Assembly: GCA_038030265.1 (NCBI GenBank)
Contig: CM075943.1
Location: forward strand, 35,216,001 to 35,280,000
Source of the DNA: Corythucha ciliata
Lineage: Eukaryota; Arthropoda; Insecta; Hemiptera; Tingidae
DNA length: 64,000 nt
Direction of reading: 5' to 3'
The notes under the pieces are model-generated. The model saw only the letters and a list, made by a program, of their open reading frames with translations, was not told where the DNA came from and made no database searches. This document shows, one piece after another, positions 23,453 through 38,400 of this stretch (the first letter of the stretch is position 1; each line of letters starts with the position of its first letter). The position numbers were made by a program, and so were the translations under genes.

Positions 23453-26400
23453 ATGTGGTTTCGGGCCTTATCATTTTTACATTGCATTTACGTTTTACTA
23501 AACGGAACCAACGCTTTGGTAAGTTGTTTGCTTTAAATAATGAAAGAACAAAAAAAAAAAAAAAAATGGTGGAAACTGGATTCAAAATTTATGTTTCATT
23601 TCAGATTAATGGCCCTCTATGGGATGGAACCGGTTGTCCTAAAGGAGCCACCGGTCAGTTCCCATATGCTCTGGACTGCAAAAAATTTTACAACTGTTAC
23701 CACGGCCGCGGAGTGCTCAGCGTGTGTGCCCCTGGGACTCTATTCAATCCGAAAACATTGGAGTGTGACTTTCCTGGCAAAGTCACTTGTTACACGAGTC
23801 CAAAGCTAAGCGGAGGAGGTATACCGACATTCTCAAGTTTTTTTTTTTTGTGACTCACTAACATTTTGTTATTTTAATTTTCATTAGCTAACGGTTTGAC
23901 GAGTAACTATGAAGAATTCAGGGATTATAGAAATCCACACCATCACCACTATCACAACGCTGCAGGGTTTTTCCCTCAAGGTGAGCTAAATATTTGAAAT
24001 TGTTTATTTTGAGCGTTCTACGCCTCAATCGCGCCTATTTTGAATTGCGTCATTCATCTGAACTGTCACTACAACTATCAATTCTTAGCAATGAGAGCGT
24101 TTAGTAGAAGCGCGGAGAAAAACATTGTTGCGAGATAGTCAATTTACTTGGCCCATCTCATTCAGCTATGACTCGATGAATCACAAACAATGAATGGAGA
24201 TCTCCTAGTGTTTGTAAAACTGATTGAATTTTATTGATTAAGCTGATTTCACTATATGTAACTGAATTAGCATTGAAGTGTCATGGGGGATCAGTCAACC
24301 CCTTCCTTGCTCGATTTTGGTCATCGTTGACCACCTTTGTTTAGGGAAGTACACAACAGCAATCGTCAGCAATCTTCGATTGCTGTTCAGTAGGCTGTAC
24401 ATTTTTTATTTCAACTTCTTTGTTTTACCGGTCTTATGTTTCATTACTCTACATATATTTATAGTTCTTAGACCCTTCTCGCCGAAAAGTTGGTTGTAGT
24501 TATCTTTCCCTGTGATGGTGGGGAGGGGGGGGCGTAAAATCTTGAGTTATTCGATTTCACAATTTGTCGTGGTGGGATGAAATGAGCCCCGTAAATGAGA
24601 GTATTGCCTAAAAGTTACAATCGTTTCTCTAAGCCCCCCGCACAATGGGATTTTTCTGTCAAGAAATTGGTAATTTGGCCCGGTGAAGAGGCCACCAGTT
24701 CGTTTGACGGTTATAAAATATTAGAAACTATCTTTATATCTAAATCTCAATTTATTACCAGAAGCTCACGTGAAAAATCGTCAAATTCACTTTTCACTTT
24801 CACAAACTTCACCTTCTTTCACTTTCACTTGAAAAATTCCAATTTTATTTTCTGCTAAACGTCATAAAAACCACCTCCAGACTCCAGAGCGGCCCAAAGT
24901 GAGGTCCAGGACTGTCGATTTTGTGGCCGCCTCCGTCGTGGGGTGTTAGAAGCTTGTGAGAATTTTGGGGGGGGGGGACAACTTTGAACCAAAGAGAAAA
25001 CCTGAGTTCCTGGGCCTGAAACGACACTCCACTACACCAAAAAATAGATTGTTTTTAATTTTTCGGCATCTTAATTTATCTTCCCTGACAGAGAACATGG
25101 CCAGAAAGAGCCAATTGCGAGCATGCAAAAAAAACTATGTATGTTGGGGGGGGGGGTCAGGAATTGTGTTGGCTTTTGGGACCTGAGGAGCATTTAGCCA
25201 TGGACTCAAGAAGTAAGAACAGCTGATACCCAGCCAGCCCTGGGTTGCAATTCCCTCGTCCCCAGAATTTTAAAGCTCTGTGATTCTGCGGACTGTAAAC
25301 CATCTGAAAGACAACCTCACGTTGTATTTGTTTTCTAGTTGAAGAAAGAGAGGGACAAGGACAGTTGGAAGTGCAGGGAAATGCCCAAACGTATGAGGAA
25401 GCCCAAGCTAGTTCATATCATGGTAATTTATCGCGTATCGTACGCTATAGAGTGTATTTACGTATAAAATTACAGGATCTTATGCTTTTGGCGGGGAGTA
25501 CGGTCAACGACAACACCAAATGCACAACCATCATCAGCACTTCCATCATCCACACCAACACTTACAAACAGGTTTAATGTCGTAATTTCTCTCGTGAATT
25601 CTTCAACGATTTTCTGTTTGTAATCTAACAGGGGTCCCTACTTACACTGCCTTCGATCGTCGTCAACGAGGAGAGGGTGTCTTGAAAGAGAAGACCTCTC
25701 AAGTGCCTCAAAATAACCGTTTTGATTCAAACTTTGAGTCCCAAGGTTCGCTTCTATCTTCGAAACAGCAACACGTGTCCCAGGCTGACAGCAGCCTGAC
25801 TCAGACTTCTTACGGTTCGGATTTCTCAGCTTTCAAACACAATGGTCAGTCATATCCCAGTCAGTCCCAACTCCCCGATGAGGTTCCCCCACCCGCGACA
25901 CAAATGTTGCCACCACCGCAGCCACAACCGTCGTCCTTCGCCTACTCTCAACAGTCTTCGGGTTCGTCAGGGTTTCAATTTGAACAGACCTCAGCGGGAG
26001 GCTATCAGAATACTGGGCAATTGTTGCACGGTGGAGTTCAACCTCCGAATGTGCAACCATCTGCACGCGAAGGGCAATGGTTTCAACAGAGCGGCCGTCC
26101 TGTCTCTCACGGGTCGCCATCACCTCAAACTGTACGCGTACGATTTATAAAGAGAATGATTTAACTTAGGTATAAAATTATTGTCCTTATAATTTAGGTC
26201 CGTCCAGCGTACCAGTGGCCAACACCCAATTTAGCCGGCCAAGAAACTGATGCTTGGTCCGAAGAGCAAACAAACGTTCGACAACAAAGTGACGTGAGAG
26301 AACAGTCTTCGACTGCAGTAAAGAAATCCAACTGGCCTCCCCCTTTGCCAGCTGAAAATTCCGGAAGTGGTCAAACTGGATACAACCAGGGATTTTATGC

Positions 26401-29400
26401 CCAAAACAGTCAGATCGATCAGAAAAGGCAATATCAGCAGGGGCAAAACACCAACCTGTATGGTTCGCAGACTCCGACAAGAGGAAAAGAAGTTAACTGG
26501 CCTCCCCAGTTGCCAGTTGAGAATTCGGAGGACGGTCAAACTGGAGTCGACCGAGGTTTTTACCCTCAAAATAGTCAATTCTTCGAAAACAGGCGTTCCC
26601 AACAGGCACAAAACATCGACTTCAATGGCGGACAGTATCCAGTTCCACCAATTCGCCAGCCAAATCCTTCAAATCCTGAAACCAACTATGACCAGTCTGG
26701 GCTTTTCACTGGCCAGTCTTCGTCATCCAACCAGTACGCTCAATCTTCCTCAACGGTTTACGGACAAACAGCTCCTTCATCGATCTATGGCACTCGTATC
26801 GGTCATTCAAACAATGCGGCTACTAGTTCGATCGGTCATGAGGACAGTCTATTCACTCAGAATCGGCAAGAGGCAAACTCGCAGGTTGCATCGGCTATTC
26901 CACAGCAACCGTCACCAGGAATCGGTACGAACGTGCAAACTGGTGGAGCTCTGCCGAGTGACTCTCAAACCGTCGCTTCCGAATCATCTCTGCAAAATAG
27001 ATTCTCTTCACAGCAAATCGTTCATGAAAGATGCCCAGACGATTACAGCGGCCTGCTTCCTCACTTCGACTGTACCAAGTTTCTGAGCTGCGCTCACGGA
27101 AGAAGTTATTTGATGGATTGTGGCCCTGGAACACGGTAGGACTGTAGAATTTCACACGCCCTTTCACAGTAGACACAATCCAAATTCTCTTTGATGCAGG
27201 TTTCACCCAGAATTATTAATTTGCGATCATGCGCACAACGTGAAGTGTGCTTCCGGTTTCGGAACAATCGATTCCGATCCGTTAGAAACTGGCGAAACCA
27301 ATAAAAACGAACAAGTCACAGTAATTAATAAAGGTCAACGCTGCTAAATGGACATAATATCAAAATATGACAGTGAAAAATAAATTTACGCATAATCAAT
27401 TGCTTTTACAGACGTGCCTCGATATGAATTTGTTTGCCGAAACAACGAAAGACTGGAAATAAACTTGGTGTGTGACGGAAAAAACGACTGTGGTGATGCG
27501 AGTGACGAAATAGGCTGTCCGGAAATAAGTAAGCCATTTGTTACTTAATGCACTTTATTTTATCTTCTTTCAATATTTTAATTTAACGAAAAGATTGCAC
27601 TTCGAACGAGTTTAAGTGTGACAAAAGTAAATGCATTCCTTCGATTAAAATGTGCGACTCATCGTTCGATTGCATCGACGGATCCGATGAATTCAACTGC
27701 CCCAGGCGTAAGTGCTCTCCCTCCTGCCATTTTCTGTGTTATGCACGAAATAAAAATGATTGTCACTCACAACTTCAACTTTTTAGCCGACGAAGGAAGT
27801 TATGGACAAACCAACCCTTTGTTGGACGTTCGATTCGGGCAAACCATTGACGAGAACGAACAAGACGAGGAAAACGTAACGGCCAGCCCCCCAAATCCAA
27901 CTCAGCCACCCGTCGGAAAAGTATTCTCGAAAAATGGCTCAAAAGTATCGGTAACTCAGACGGTTAGCGTTAAAGTCAATGAGAGGCCTTCGGTTATCAA
28001 CAAACGGGTATGTCTGCGAGTAACTAGATTGAGTGTTCAGAATTACCCACCTCCCCTCCGCCAATACACAGGAAAGGCTCGATGTCGAAATAATGACAAC
28101 AACACAGCTTCCTTCCCCGGTCTACCGTCCTCCCACTACGACAACTACGCACAGCGTCCCCCCATTGGCCAGTCAGTCGAAACTTGACAGGCAAATCGTG
28201 CGACTGCGTGGTGGTCCGTCGCAATCGGAAGGTTACGTTGAAATGAATCTAGAACACTCTTGGGGCACTGTTTGCGACAAAAAAGGACAGTGGACAAAAG
28301 CGGAGGCCGATTTAGTCTGTCGCAATCTTGGGTTCACCAGGTGAGAGAAATTGTGGAACGTAACATAGCATTTCAGCACGACCATCATATCGGAGTGTTG
28401 TGAAAGCTATAGATAGTTTTTAGCCAAGCTCCAGTTCATAGCTTTAAGGAGAAAAATCCAGGATTTCCTGTTAGAAGAGGCTTTTTGAATGCATTATAGA
28501 GCTGAACCATGGGGCAAACGTCACTTTCGGCAAGTTCCGAGACCTACAAATAAGTTCAGGGCTTGAGCTAAGGCTTTTCATGCCGACAAGTGAGCTGGCG
28601 ATGCCTCCTATAGTCTATAGATCTATCAAGTCCGGGGGGTCGTCACTGAGAAGAACTAACCGAGCCAAAAACTTGGAATCGTCGGAGTGACCATTTTCTC
28701 GGAGTTAATGTGGCGGCCGGCCTCAAAACACGAAGACATTTTAATTGTTCCAGAGGGTCAGAGAGTTACTGGCAAGGGAAACCTGCCTCAGCTTCTGGAA
28801 ATATATCTTCAGTCGTTGTGGTTGACACTCTTAGATGCACTGGACAAGAAGAGTCAATCGCAGAATGTTACGTTTTCTCAGGTTTGTCCTCATTTGTTGG
28901 TAATTCCTGGAAATTAAAAAAAAAAAAAAAACAACGTATAAAATGAGTTTCCCTCTACGTTTTGCTTTACTCGACCGGGCTAATCGCAGGAACTGAATGT
29001 GACGTCGAACTAGACGCTGTTTGGGTCCGGTGCCTGACGAACGCTAAATCTCAATGTCATCCCGGCGAAATTTCACTTAACGATTCGTGCTATCTGCTCG
29101 TTGTTCCTTCAGAGGACACTCAATCCGACTTGGCTGGATTCAGTCACGGTGAAGCGTTGGCTCACTGCCAGAGGCTCGGTGGACATTTAATCGGCGTCCA
29201 GTCTCAGGTGATCACCTCTTTATAGATTTGGAAATTAAATCTTCAGGTCAAGTATTTTCGAGTTTTGTAGTTGGAGAATGACTTCATATCAGAATGGTTG
29301 CTACGCGAGGACCAAGTTACGGAAGTCATGACGGCTGGAGTTGGAGTTTCGGTGATGGGTATGCCAATTTGGATTTGGGAAGGAAGTGAAGATCCATTCA

Positions 29401-32400
29401 GCTATCAGAACTGGTGGCCAGGTATTTTTTTTTGTTTATTGGGGGAACTTGACGCTTTACCACCGCAATTAAAAAAGGTTGGAAGCGAGCCAAGGCATTG
29501 ACCCCCCCTACTGAAACAAGTCGGGCCTCGTGCATCGTCATGAAACGATTCTTCCCTTGCCCTGACTCAAAATCGAAATCAGAGGATCGCATGTGTGACG
29601 CTCAGTATTATTTCTGGGAAGCCCAAGACTGCGGAACCATGTCAAACAAAATTCCTTACATCTGTAAAAGGCCTGCTAACAAAATAGGTAATATTCGTAT
29701 TCCATTACTGCGATAGCACTTTAATTTTTGACTTCAATGAAAGGGTGCTTGATGGGGACTGGAGTCAACTACCGAGGCGGTGCGAATGTGACTCGCGAAG
29801 GCAACATTTGTTTGCCTTGGGACTCGCGCGAGGTTACTCCATTTTTGAAATTCAAAATTTCAGAGGAAGACAGAAAGTACACCACACGCGTTTCACCTTC
29901 AAAATGGACACATTGTAAACAACTGTAAATTATTTCTGTAGACTTGCTCTGTCGGGACACAATTTCTGTCGAAACGTCGGCGGAGACGACACAGAACCGT
30001 GGTGTTTTGTACACTCGATTGAAGGTCTCAGAAAAGAGTATTGTGACATTCCTGACTGCTCCAAGGGAGTAGAGAAATCAGCTCGATTCACCGAACACAA
30101 ATGCCGATCCAAAGAGTTCTCCTGCTCTTTTGGAACGGAGTGCATTCCCAAGGACTGGGTGTGCGATGGCAAGCCGGTTCGTTGGTTTTTATTTGAATTT
30201 TCTTCGACTTTTGCCCTAAAATTTCCCTTCCCCAGGACTGTTCGAATGCTAAAGACGAATTCGGCTGTGAAAGTGCCATAAACAAATTCACTCACATTCC
30301 AAAAGCCAAGCTCCCCGGTTTTGACATTGAAAAATGGGTCGAAACGAGTATAACTGCCTGCGCACAGCGGTGTCTCGAATCGGAGAACTGTCGATCTTTT
30401 TCGTACTAGTAAGCCTGATTTTGAGTAGACAGCTACAATACCGCCTAAATCAACTTTCTACAAACAGTGAGAAAACTAGAGAGTGCCTCTTAAGTGAAAG
30501 CAACATCGGCCTGTCGGGTAACCTGTTATCCAATGAAGTTGAATGGAATTACTACGAACGCAAGTCCAAATCTCTAAGATGTGCCGGTCTCTTCATTTGC
30601 GACAACGGGAAATGCTTGAGCAAGAGTAGCGTAAGTCGATTTCAACCCTAACTTCACCAGTGCTGCCCGAATTTGGACAGTCTGTTTTTTTCTGGGTACA
30701 TAATAGACGTGCAATGGCCGCGATGAGTGCGGTGACCGTAGCGACGAGAGAAATTGTTCTTGGCTTGAGCAGGGAATTCAGTTGAAGCTTTCAGGAGGCA
30801 AAGTTAAAAACGAAGGAAGTATAGAAATAAAAGGTATCCGAATAGTCCTATTTTTTTTTTTTTTTTGATACAAGATTTTCAAAAAAAGATTTCGTTCTAG
30901 TCCAAGGACAGTGGGGCTACATATGTGACGACCAATTCGACATGAATGATGCTAACGTAATCTGTCGCCATCTGGGGTATCCTTTGGGAGCGACTGAACT
31001 CCGGAAGCATTCTGAATTCCAGAAAATCTCGGGGCCTATCAAATTTTTGATGGACGATTTGAACTGTAAAGGAAACGAATCAACCATTGCCGATTGTGAA
31101 CACAATGGTTGGGGCGTTCACAATTGTAATCCGGACGAAGCAAGTCACCCCCTTCCCCGCCACTCATACCATCTGATATGGTCACAACATTATCATGCCA
31201 CCAGGCCGCTGGTGTTGTGTGCAAAACTGCTGAAGTCGAGTGTTCTTTCAATTACTGGCAGTGTCAAAACTCTACAGAATGTATTCCTTTGGGTTTCCTG
31301 TGTGACAACGTTCCCGATTGTTCCGATAAAAGTGATGAAGACCCAGAGCGGTGCCAGGTTAATGTTCAAGTCTCAAGTTTCAAAGAACTCCTATTAAAAC
31401 CGTATAATTATTATTATTTTTGTAGGCTCCAATAAGCGTAAGACTAGTTGGAATGGGTGGAGAGAGCAGAAGCAACAAAGTCACTGAAGGGAGAGTTGAA
31501 GTGCGGCGTTACGGCGTATGGGGCACTGTGTGTGACGATGATTTCGGGCCGAAAGAAGCTGAAGTGGTGTGCAACTCGTTAGGATATAAAGGTCCAGCTA
31601 GAGTAAGTCCGCCTGAATTTTCGTGCAACCTTAAAAGTACAGTACTCAACAGTTTTCCATGTACTGTTGTCACTATAGGCTTACAAGGAAGCGGCCTTTG
31701 GTGCAGGCGCGGGAATTATCTGGCTCGACCAAGTGCATTGTTTCGGCAATGAAACTATGGTGTCGGAGTGTATGCATGAGGCTTGGGGACAAACAAATTG
31801 TAAACACAACGAGGACGTCGCAGTAGCGTGTTCACCTCAAAAAATTAACTTGAACCCGGTAAGAAATTCTAGGCCATCGGCATCGCCAAAAACTGAAGGG
31901 TGGGCAGATTTTCCTCTTTCCCTTCTGAATCTTTTAAGCCTTGTACTGGGGGAGTAGTATTTAGTCGAACAGGTGAGAGGATTAGTACCTTGCTAAACAA
32001 GTGCGAACACCAACTATTTAGTCAAGTTCCCACCAGTAAGAAGGAGTTTTAGTCTAGTGATCAATCGCGAGTTACTAAACTCAACTAAATTGCTTGACCA
32101 GTGTGAACAAGGTTTTACGTAGGCGACCCTTTTTTTCTTGCAGCTAAGCTCCCTCCAGGATCAGCCAACTCGTTAATCTCTCAGCAAATCCCCCCCCCCA
32201 CCTCATTGAATTTCAAATTTGCTCAGATCCAGTCAGTATCGCCTAGTGCGAATCCAGGGCGCATATTTGAAGCGGGGCGATTATCTCACTGGTGACCATG
32301 ACTGGGGATTTTTAGGTGTGGGGATAAGGAATATTGGGAAATTGATGAAAAACTCATTTCTGAGCAATAAATGTTCAGGTTCGATCACATTTAAATTTAG

Positions 32401-35400
32401 CGTAGAAACAATTGTAGGGTACTTTTTTCATTTTTTTCGGTGTAGGTCAGATGTATCCTAAAAATCAGCGTTTGTCCTTGTATTGACAGTTTCGGGGCCT
32501 TTTTCTTCCAAGGGGGAAAGCGACGGCAAAAATCAATATTTGATGACGTGAATGTCAGTGAAATGCCAGTCTCCTATGGAATTTCATATCACTCAAGTGT
32601 GTTTCTAGAAGGAAACTTCCAAGCTTTTTGGCTGAATACTAATTTGCTCTGGCTAATTTTGTCTGTGTGATAGTTTTTGGGGCATAAAACCCTCATATTC
32701 ACTCAAAATGATTTCCAATTTTGAAGGCAAAGAAACCAATCGCTTACCGGTCCTAAATAGTTTCTACAGTCCACTTATGAAGTTTCACGGCCCAAAGTCA
32801 CTTTCGCCATCGAGTCAAATTACCCCTTTCTGGGCGTTAACGCTCGTTTTATAGCCGAACCAATGAAGTTCTTGGAGTTAAATTTTCCAGTTTTCTGTTT
32901 GAAAAGACTGTCTCGAGAGCAAATTTGTTAGTTTCCAGCCAACTTTTCCAACTCCTTGTTGAAGATTGACAGACAAAAAGCGGCTCTACTCCACCGGCCC
33001 GCAAAACGAGTTCCGACCGATTTTCGTGAACCCTTTTTCATTTTTCTTTAAAAAATTATAGCTAGGGTGATTAGACGGATTTTTCCTTTAAAAACATATA
33101 TGCTCCTCTCCGAATATGAGATACATGACTCGGGCCCAACGTCAAGAGGGGCCTCGGATTTTTTTCAGATTTTTTTTTGTCTAATATGTGAAGAAAGATA
33201 CTCGTCTTCTATCGATTGGCGACCAGCGTTGATCGAACCCTGAATAATTGTATCAGGTTTCTTGTTTTTGATTCGGAGTCAAACAACAAAGGGTTGTGGG
33301 GGGGGGGGGCTCCGCGCTTAAAATAATGAAACCCTGATTCTCGGCTAAACTTGAGAAAATGCGCAAATTGGCGGCTAGAATTGAAAATATAGGCCCTTCT
33401 CCTGCTACAATTGATAAAAAAGCGCTAATTCACTACAATGTGTGAATACACCGCCAATTTGCAGCTAATGTGGAAGAAAGTGCTTGTTTTTTCTATAGCG
33501 ATTTTTTTCACATTTAATTATGCGTTAGCGCTTTTTCTTCATTTTAGCAGCGAATTAGCGATTTTTCTCAATATTAGCTGCAAAAATTCGCAATTTGCTG
33601 CTACAATTGGGACAAATTGCTAATTCGCTGCTAAAATAGGGGAAAATCGCTATAACTCTTATGGCTAAAAATGTGATAACATCGCTAATTCGTGGTCAAA
33701 ATTAAGAACAAGAGCTAATTCACGACTGAAAATGATGAAAAATGATCATGTTGAAAGCTAGCTGAAATTGAGAGAACGCCAATTCGCGATTTTGGAGGCA
33801 GCTTCAGGGGCTAAAAATGGGAAATGTTTTAATTCATTGCTACATGTGAATACATCACCAATTCGCTGGTAATACAGGGTGGGGCAGAAAAACTTGCTTA
33901 TTTGAAAGGTCGATTTAAAAAATAGTACTGCTGGTATCGACGAAATTCTTTTTTTATTGGATAGAACACTTCATGAATTTTTGTTTTACACAGATTTGAA
34001 AATCACATCGGGCATATGCTGCCCCCCCTGGGTGATACACTGATCCAACCGATTTTTGAAGTTCCTCTCCACTCTCTCGAGCATTTCGATGGGTATCTGA
34101 TCGATTGCTTGGCGAATATTGGTCTTTAAGTGTTCGAGGGTTCGTGGTTTGTCATTGTAAACAATGGATTTTAAATAACCCCACCCTCGAACACTTAAAG
34201 ACCAATATTCGCCAAGCAATCGATCAGATACCCATCGAAATGCTCGAGAGAGTGGAGAGGAACTTCAAAAATCGGTTGGATCAGTGTATCACCCAGGGGG
34301 GGCAGCATATTCCCGATGTGATTTTCAAATCTGTGTAAAACAAAAATTCATGAAGTGTTCTATCCAATAAAAAAAGAATTTCGTCGATACCAGCAGTATT
34401 TTTTTTTAAATCGACCTTTCAAATAAGCAAGTTTTTCTGCCCCACCCTGTACATATAGAGAAAAAGCGCTGATTCACTGCTTACATTGAGAAAACGCTAT
34501 TCGCGGCCAAAATTTAGAAAAAGTGCTATCTCATGGTCAAATGTGAAATGATTCCGGAAAAGCTCTAATTCACAGCTAAATTTCAGAAAAGAGATAATTT
34601 CAGGGCATCTTAATTAATTCACATCCAAAATTAAGAAAACTGACGGTTCCAACGGCCACTTCGTCTTCGTTGCTGAGATCTCATGATCTTAGGAAAGGGA
34701 AGCTTTTCTGAGAAGACCGCATGATGTCTGGTACTGAAGGGTATCACGAAATTGAGATTTTTACGGAGCTTCTAAATAGATAAAAAATAATAGTTTTAGT
34801 AAGCCAAATCTGTGAAATGGATTCAATGAGCCAACCCCACGAAATTGGGATTTCAGCCAGTCCAACACCCACGAAATTGGAGAATTTTAGTTCCTCAGCT
34901 GGAAGTGACTGCGAAATTAGCGTTTTAGTGAGCCAAGACAGGTGCAAAATTGACTCTATATATTAAGCAAATGGCACGAAATTTTGCTTTTTAATGAGCC
35001 AGAAACACAAAAATTCTTCGATTAGTGTGCTAAAACCGCGTAATTGTGGTTTTGAATAAGGCGACACCGCGAAATTGAGGGTTTTTAGTAGGATGCATTT
35101 TTAGGGAGATATAAGCTAAAATCCGAAACAAGTCTGAAAATTTCGAGGTTTTTCGAGCATCCTGAAGTTAGCACAGGGTTTTCGAAGCTGCAAACTTGGA
35201 TTCACACCAGTAGTACCTCCCCTGACAACAAACTAAAAATTCAGATTTACCGGCTTTTTTGCGACCTTCGATGTCTAAAGTGACTGGCCTAATATACAAG
35301 GCGAGCAATAATTATACAAATTAGATACGTAGCCGTAGTTGCCTTCGTTGTCAGTCATATCTCGTTGAGGACCATGACAAAGGGGGAAGGGTATATTAGG

Positions 35401-38400
35401 GGACACTTACAAGAAGGTAACTCAGTTTTCAGTAATTCAAACACAGAAGATGCCGAACAGGCGAAACCGGTTTGTCTTGGACACTCGCCAATGAGGTCCG
35501 TATGACGGGACCAATGAGGTACGTATCTAATTTGCGGAATATACAGGGTGGAAGGGTTTAAGTGTAAAGAAAAAAAAATGCGTAAAATTAGACCTCATTT
35601 GAGATCGAAAACACCCCATAACCCGTGGTCCGAAAATCAAAACCCTTCGAGATATGATTTTTCTAGCATCTTTTTAGGATAAAATCATTTTCGTGGACAA
35701 AATGCGAGTAACTCGCTTCCCAGCTGACATTCTACAAATTTTGACTATGGATTTGGGAAGAGCACACTCTTTCCTGTCAGGACTATCTATTTTCGTAAAA
35801 AAAATAATTGTTTCTGTGTCCTCGGCAGCTCCTCAAAGTTTTGCGAAACAGGAGTTTTTATTTGTTCAATGAAAGTCAATCACCACTTGTGTCCATACTA
35901 AATCTTATCCTATCGACTTTCGATGGATCAGAAAAACTTCTTCAACGTGTCCCTTTCCAAATTAATCATGAGCATTTGTCTAATTAATTGGCGATTTTTC
36001 GGCAGAAATGACAGTTTTTTAGAAAAAAGTGTGATTTTTCTATTCAAAATCGCTTGTTTTGACCTGTAAATTCAAGCAATCCTTGCGAATTTAGTTGTTG
36101 GTGTCTCAAAATCAAGCAAAGTTTTCTTTTGAACGGGACGGACTGTGTACGCTTGTGAAAGTCCGAAAAACGTCGCTCTCGTAGATCGGGATGGGGGGGG
36201 GGGTCGTGTCGGATAGAGTGCATTTCTCAACTGCGAATTTCGACGTTATTAGTTAATTTGCAATTATTCAGCCAGAAATTGGTACCAACAAGTAGAGTCA
36301 TGAAGTGCGTTGATTTCGTCGAATATAACAGCTAAACACGCCGAAATTCGCAGTAGTGAAATGCACCCTTGCCGACAGCCAGCTGCCGGAGTGACAGTTT
36401 TTGATATTTTGGTAGGAAGCATTCCGTTCGGTACGAAGGAAAACTTTGGATAAAGCTTCAATGAGTTTTAGCATGTTAAGAATCACAAAGCTCGTTCAAA
36501 TTGGGTAGGTCAAAACAAGCGATTTTCAAGAGAAAAATCATTCTTTTTTCCAAGAAATGGCCATTTCTGCCGAAAACTCGCTGAAGAAATGAAAAATCGT
36601 TCATGAGTAATTTTAAAAAGAACAAATTGAAGAAGTTTTTCCGACCCATGGGATGTCAGAACGCTCAGATTTAGTGTAGAGAAGTAGGGGTTTAATTTTT
36701 TAAAAATTAGAGATCCTTGACTTGCACAACTTTGAGCATCTTTTGAGCCCAAAGAAAATAGTTGAATTTTATTTAAAATGGCTATTCCAGACAGAACAAA
36801 GTGTGCTCTTTCCAAATCCATCGTTAAAAGTTGTAAATGCCAACTGTAAACCGATTTATTTGCATTTAGTAAAGAAAAATGATTCAAGCCACAAATAACG
36901 CTGGAAAAATCATATCTCGTAGGATTATTATTTTCGGACCATGGTTTACATGGTGTTTTCGATCGCAAATGAGACCTATTTTCACCCAATTTTTGTTGTC
37001 ACACTTATTCTGTTCCACCCTGTATATTATGTATAGTTATTTCAGAAAAATTGTTTGAATTTTTTTTTAAATTTAGGGAACCCCACGAAATGTGACCCTC
37101 CAGGCGTATTATTTGTACTCTTTGCTGGTATTATCTAGGGGTGGGCCTCACTACGGCTTCGATTTTGGGCAACTGCACACCCCTGCCCCCCTCTGGCTTC
37201 GCCCATGGTTTTCGGCTATAAGTGAAAAAAGGCGTGGTCAGGGAAGTGGCCGAATTTTATATCAGTATTATTTTCTCAAAAAGTAGAAAAATTACTGAAA
37301 TACCAACCATTTTACCCGAACATGACAGTACTTTTTACCGAAAGTACGTTGTTACTTTTGAAAACTAATGTGAAACCATGTGAACCTCACGTGGTAAAGA
37401 ATGTGAGCCCCCCCCCCCCACAACATGCCTCTACTTTAGTAAAGACTGCCCTGCCATGCAGCTCGTATTCTGATATGAGCGGCGCAAACACTATTTTTTC
37501 CAAGTCGGTGTCAAATCGCCCTAGCCCTAGCTATCATTTTAAAGAATAATGCAAAAAAAGTTCATGAAAATTGGTTCACCCTAGCGCAAGACACGCATGA
37601 ACTCGTTTAACGGGCCATGGAGTAGAAGCCTTGAACAAAAACAACTTTTTTTTTCATACAAAATGTCTAGGTTTAATGCCAATGTAGATAGATCGAGCTA
37701 TAAAACAAGGGGAGGGGGATGAATTGGTGGTCTGAACTCGTGTTACGATCGTTATCAACTTCAGAATATTTGTTGTTTCTCAGGTAGAACCGGTATGGAC
37801 CAAATAGAAGTTAATTTTCGAGTACAAAATTATACAACGAGTTGTGCAGTTTGAAAATACATAACTTGAGGCTAAATTAACCGTTCCCTATCCGAATTGT
37901 CTGTGGGATGAAGTCAGCAGTTCCTGGGTCGCACTGCGAGTTTCAGTTAGTAAATGGACCTCCGTACAACTTACTTAATAGCTATTTGCTGGGCCATGAA
38001 CTGGCGTTTTTACCAGTTTTTAGAGTGGAAAACGTTAATTCTGCTACTAAACTGACCCTTTATGATTGCAGTTATACCAAGAACCTCTTGTGGTTTATAC
38101 TGGGTATTAAAACCACTGTCCATAACACTCATAAACTTCGTACGGCTCAAATCGAAACTCTTTGAAAAAAATGGACTAAAATAGTAAAAAAAAACCGCCC
38201 ACTAGAAGGCGCCCTGGGGCATTTTTGCTTTTCAACGGTATGCTTGGTTTGCCGAATTTGTTGGCGTTTTATTGAGAAATTATTCTGCTATTTTTCATAA
38301 GAGATAGGCATAAAACAAATGAGCCTTGCATTGGATGTCTTATAGGCATGTGACGTCATACGCATGTTTAGTAGAAATATGCCTGAAAATGGTACTTAGA

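Noticed and set aside
25190..25280. tRNA-like SINE head (GGGTTGCAATTCCC)
   Set aside because: Only a partial B box; no A box, tail or second copy in the window.
26367..27086. 239-codon plus-strand frame overlapping protease exon 7
   Set aside because: Alternate-frame shadow of a long low-complexity exon; the other frame carries the CBM14 domain and closes with the flanking exons.
36510..36989. 159-codon minus-strand open frame
   Set aside because: It lies inside one arm of a palindromic element, has no transposase motif, and the opposite arm does not conserve the frame.
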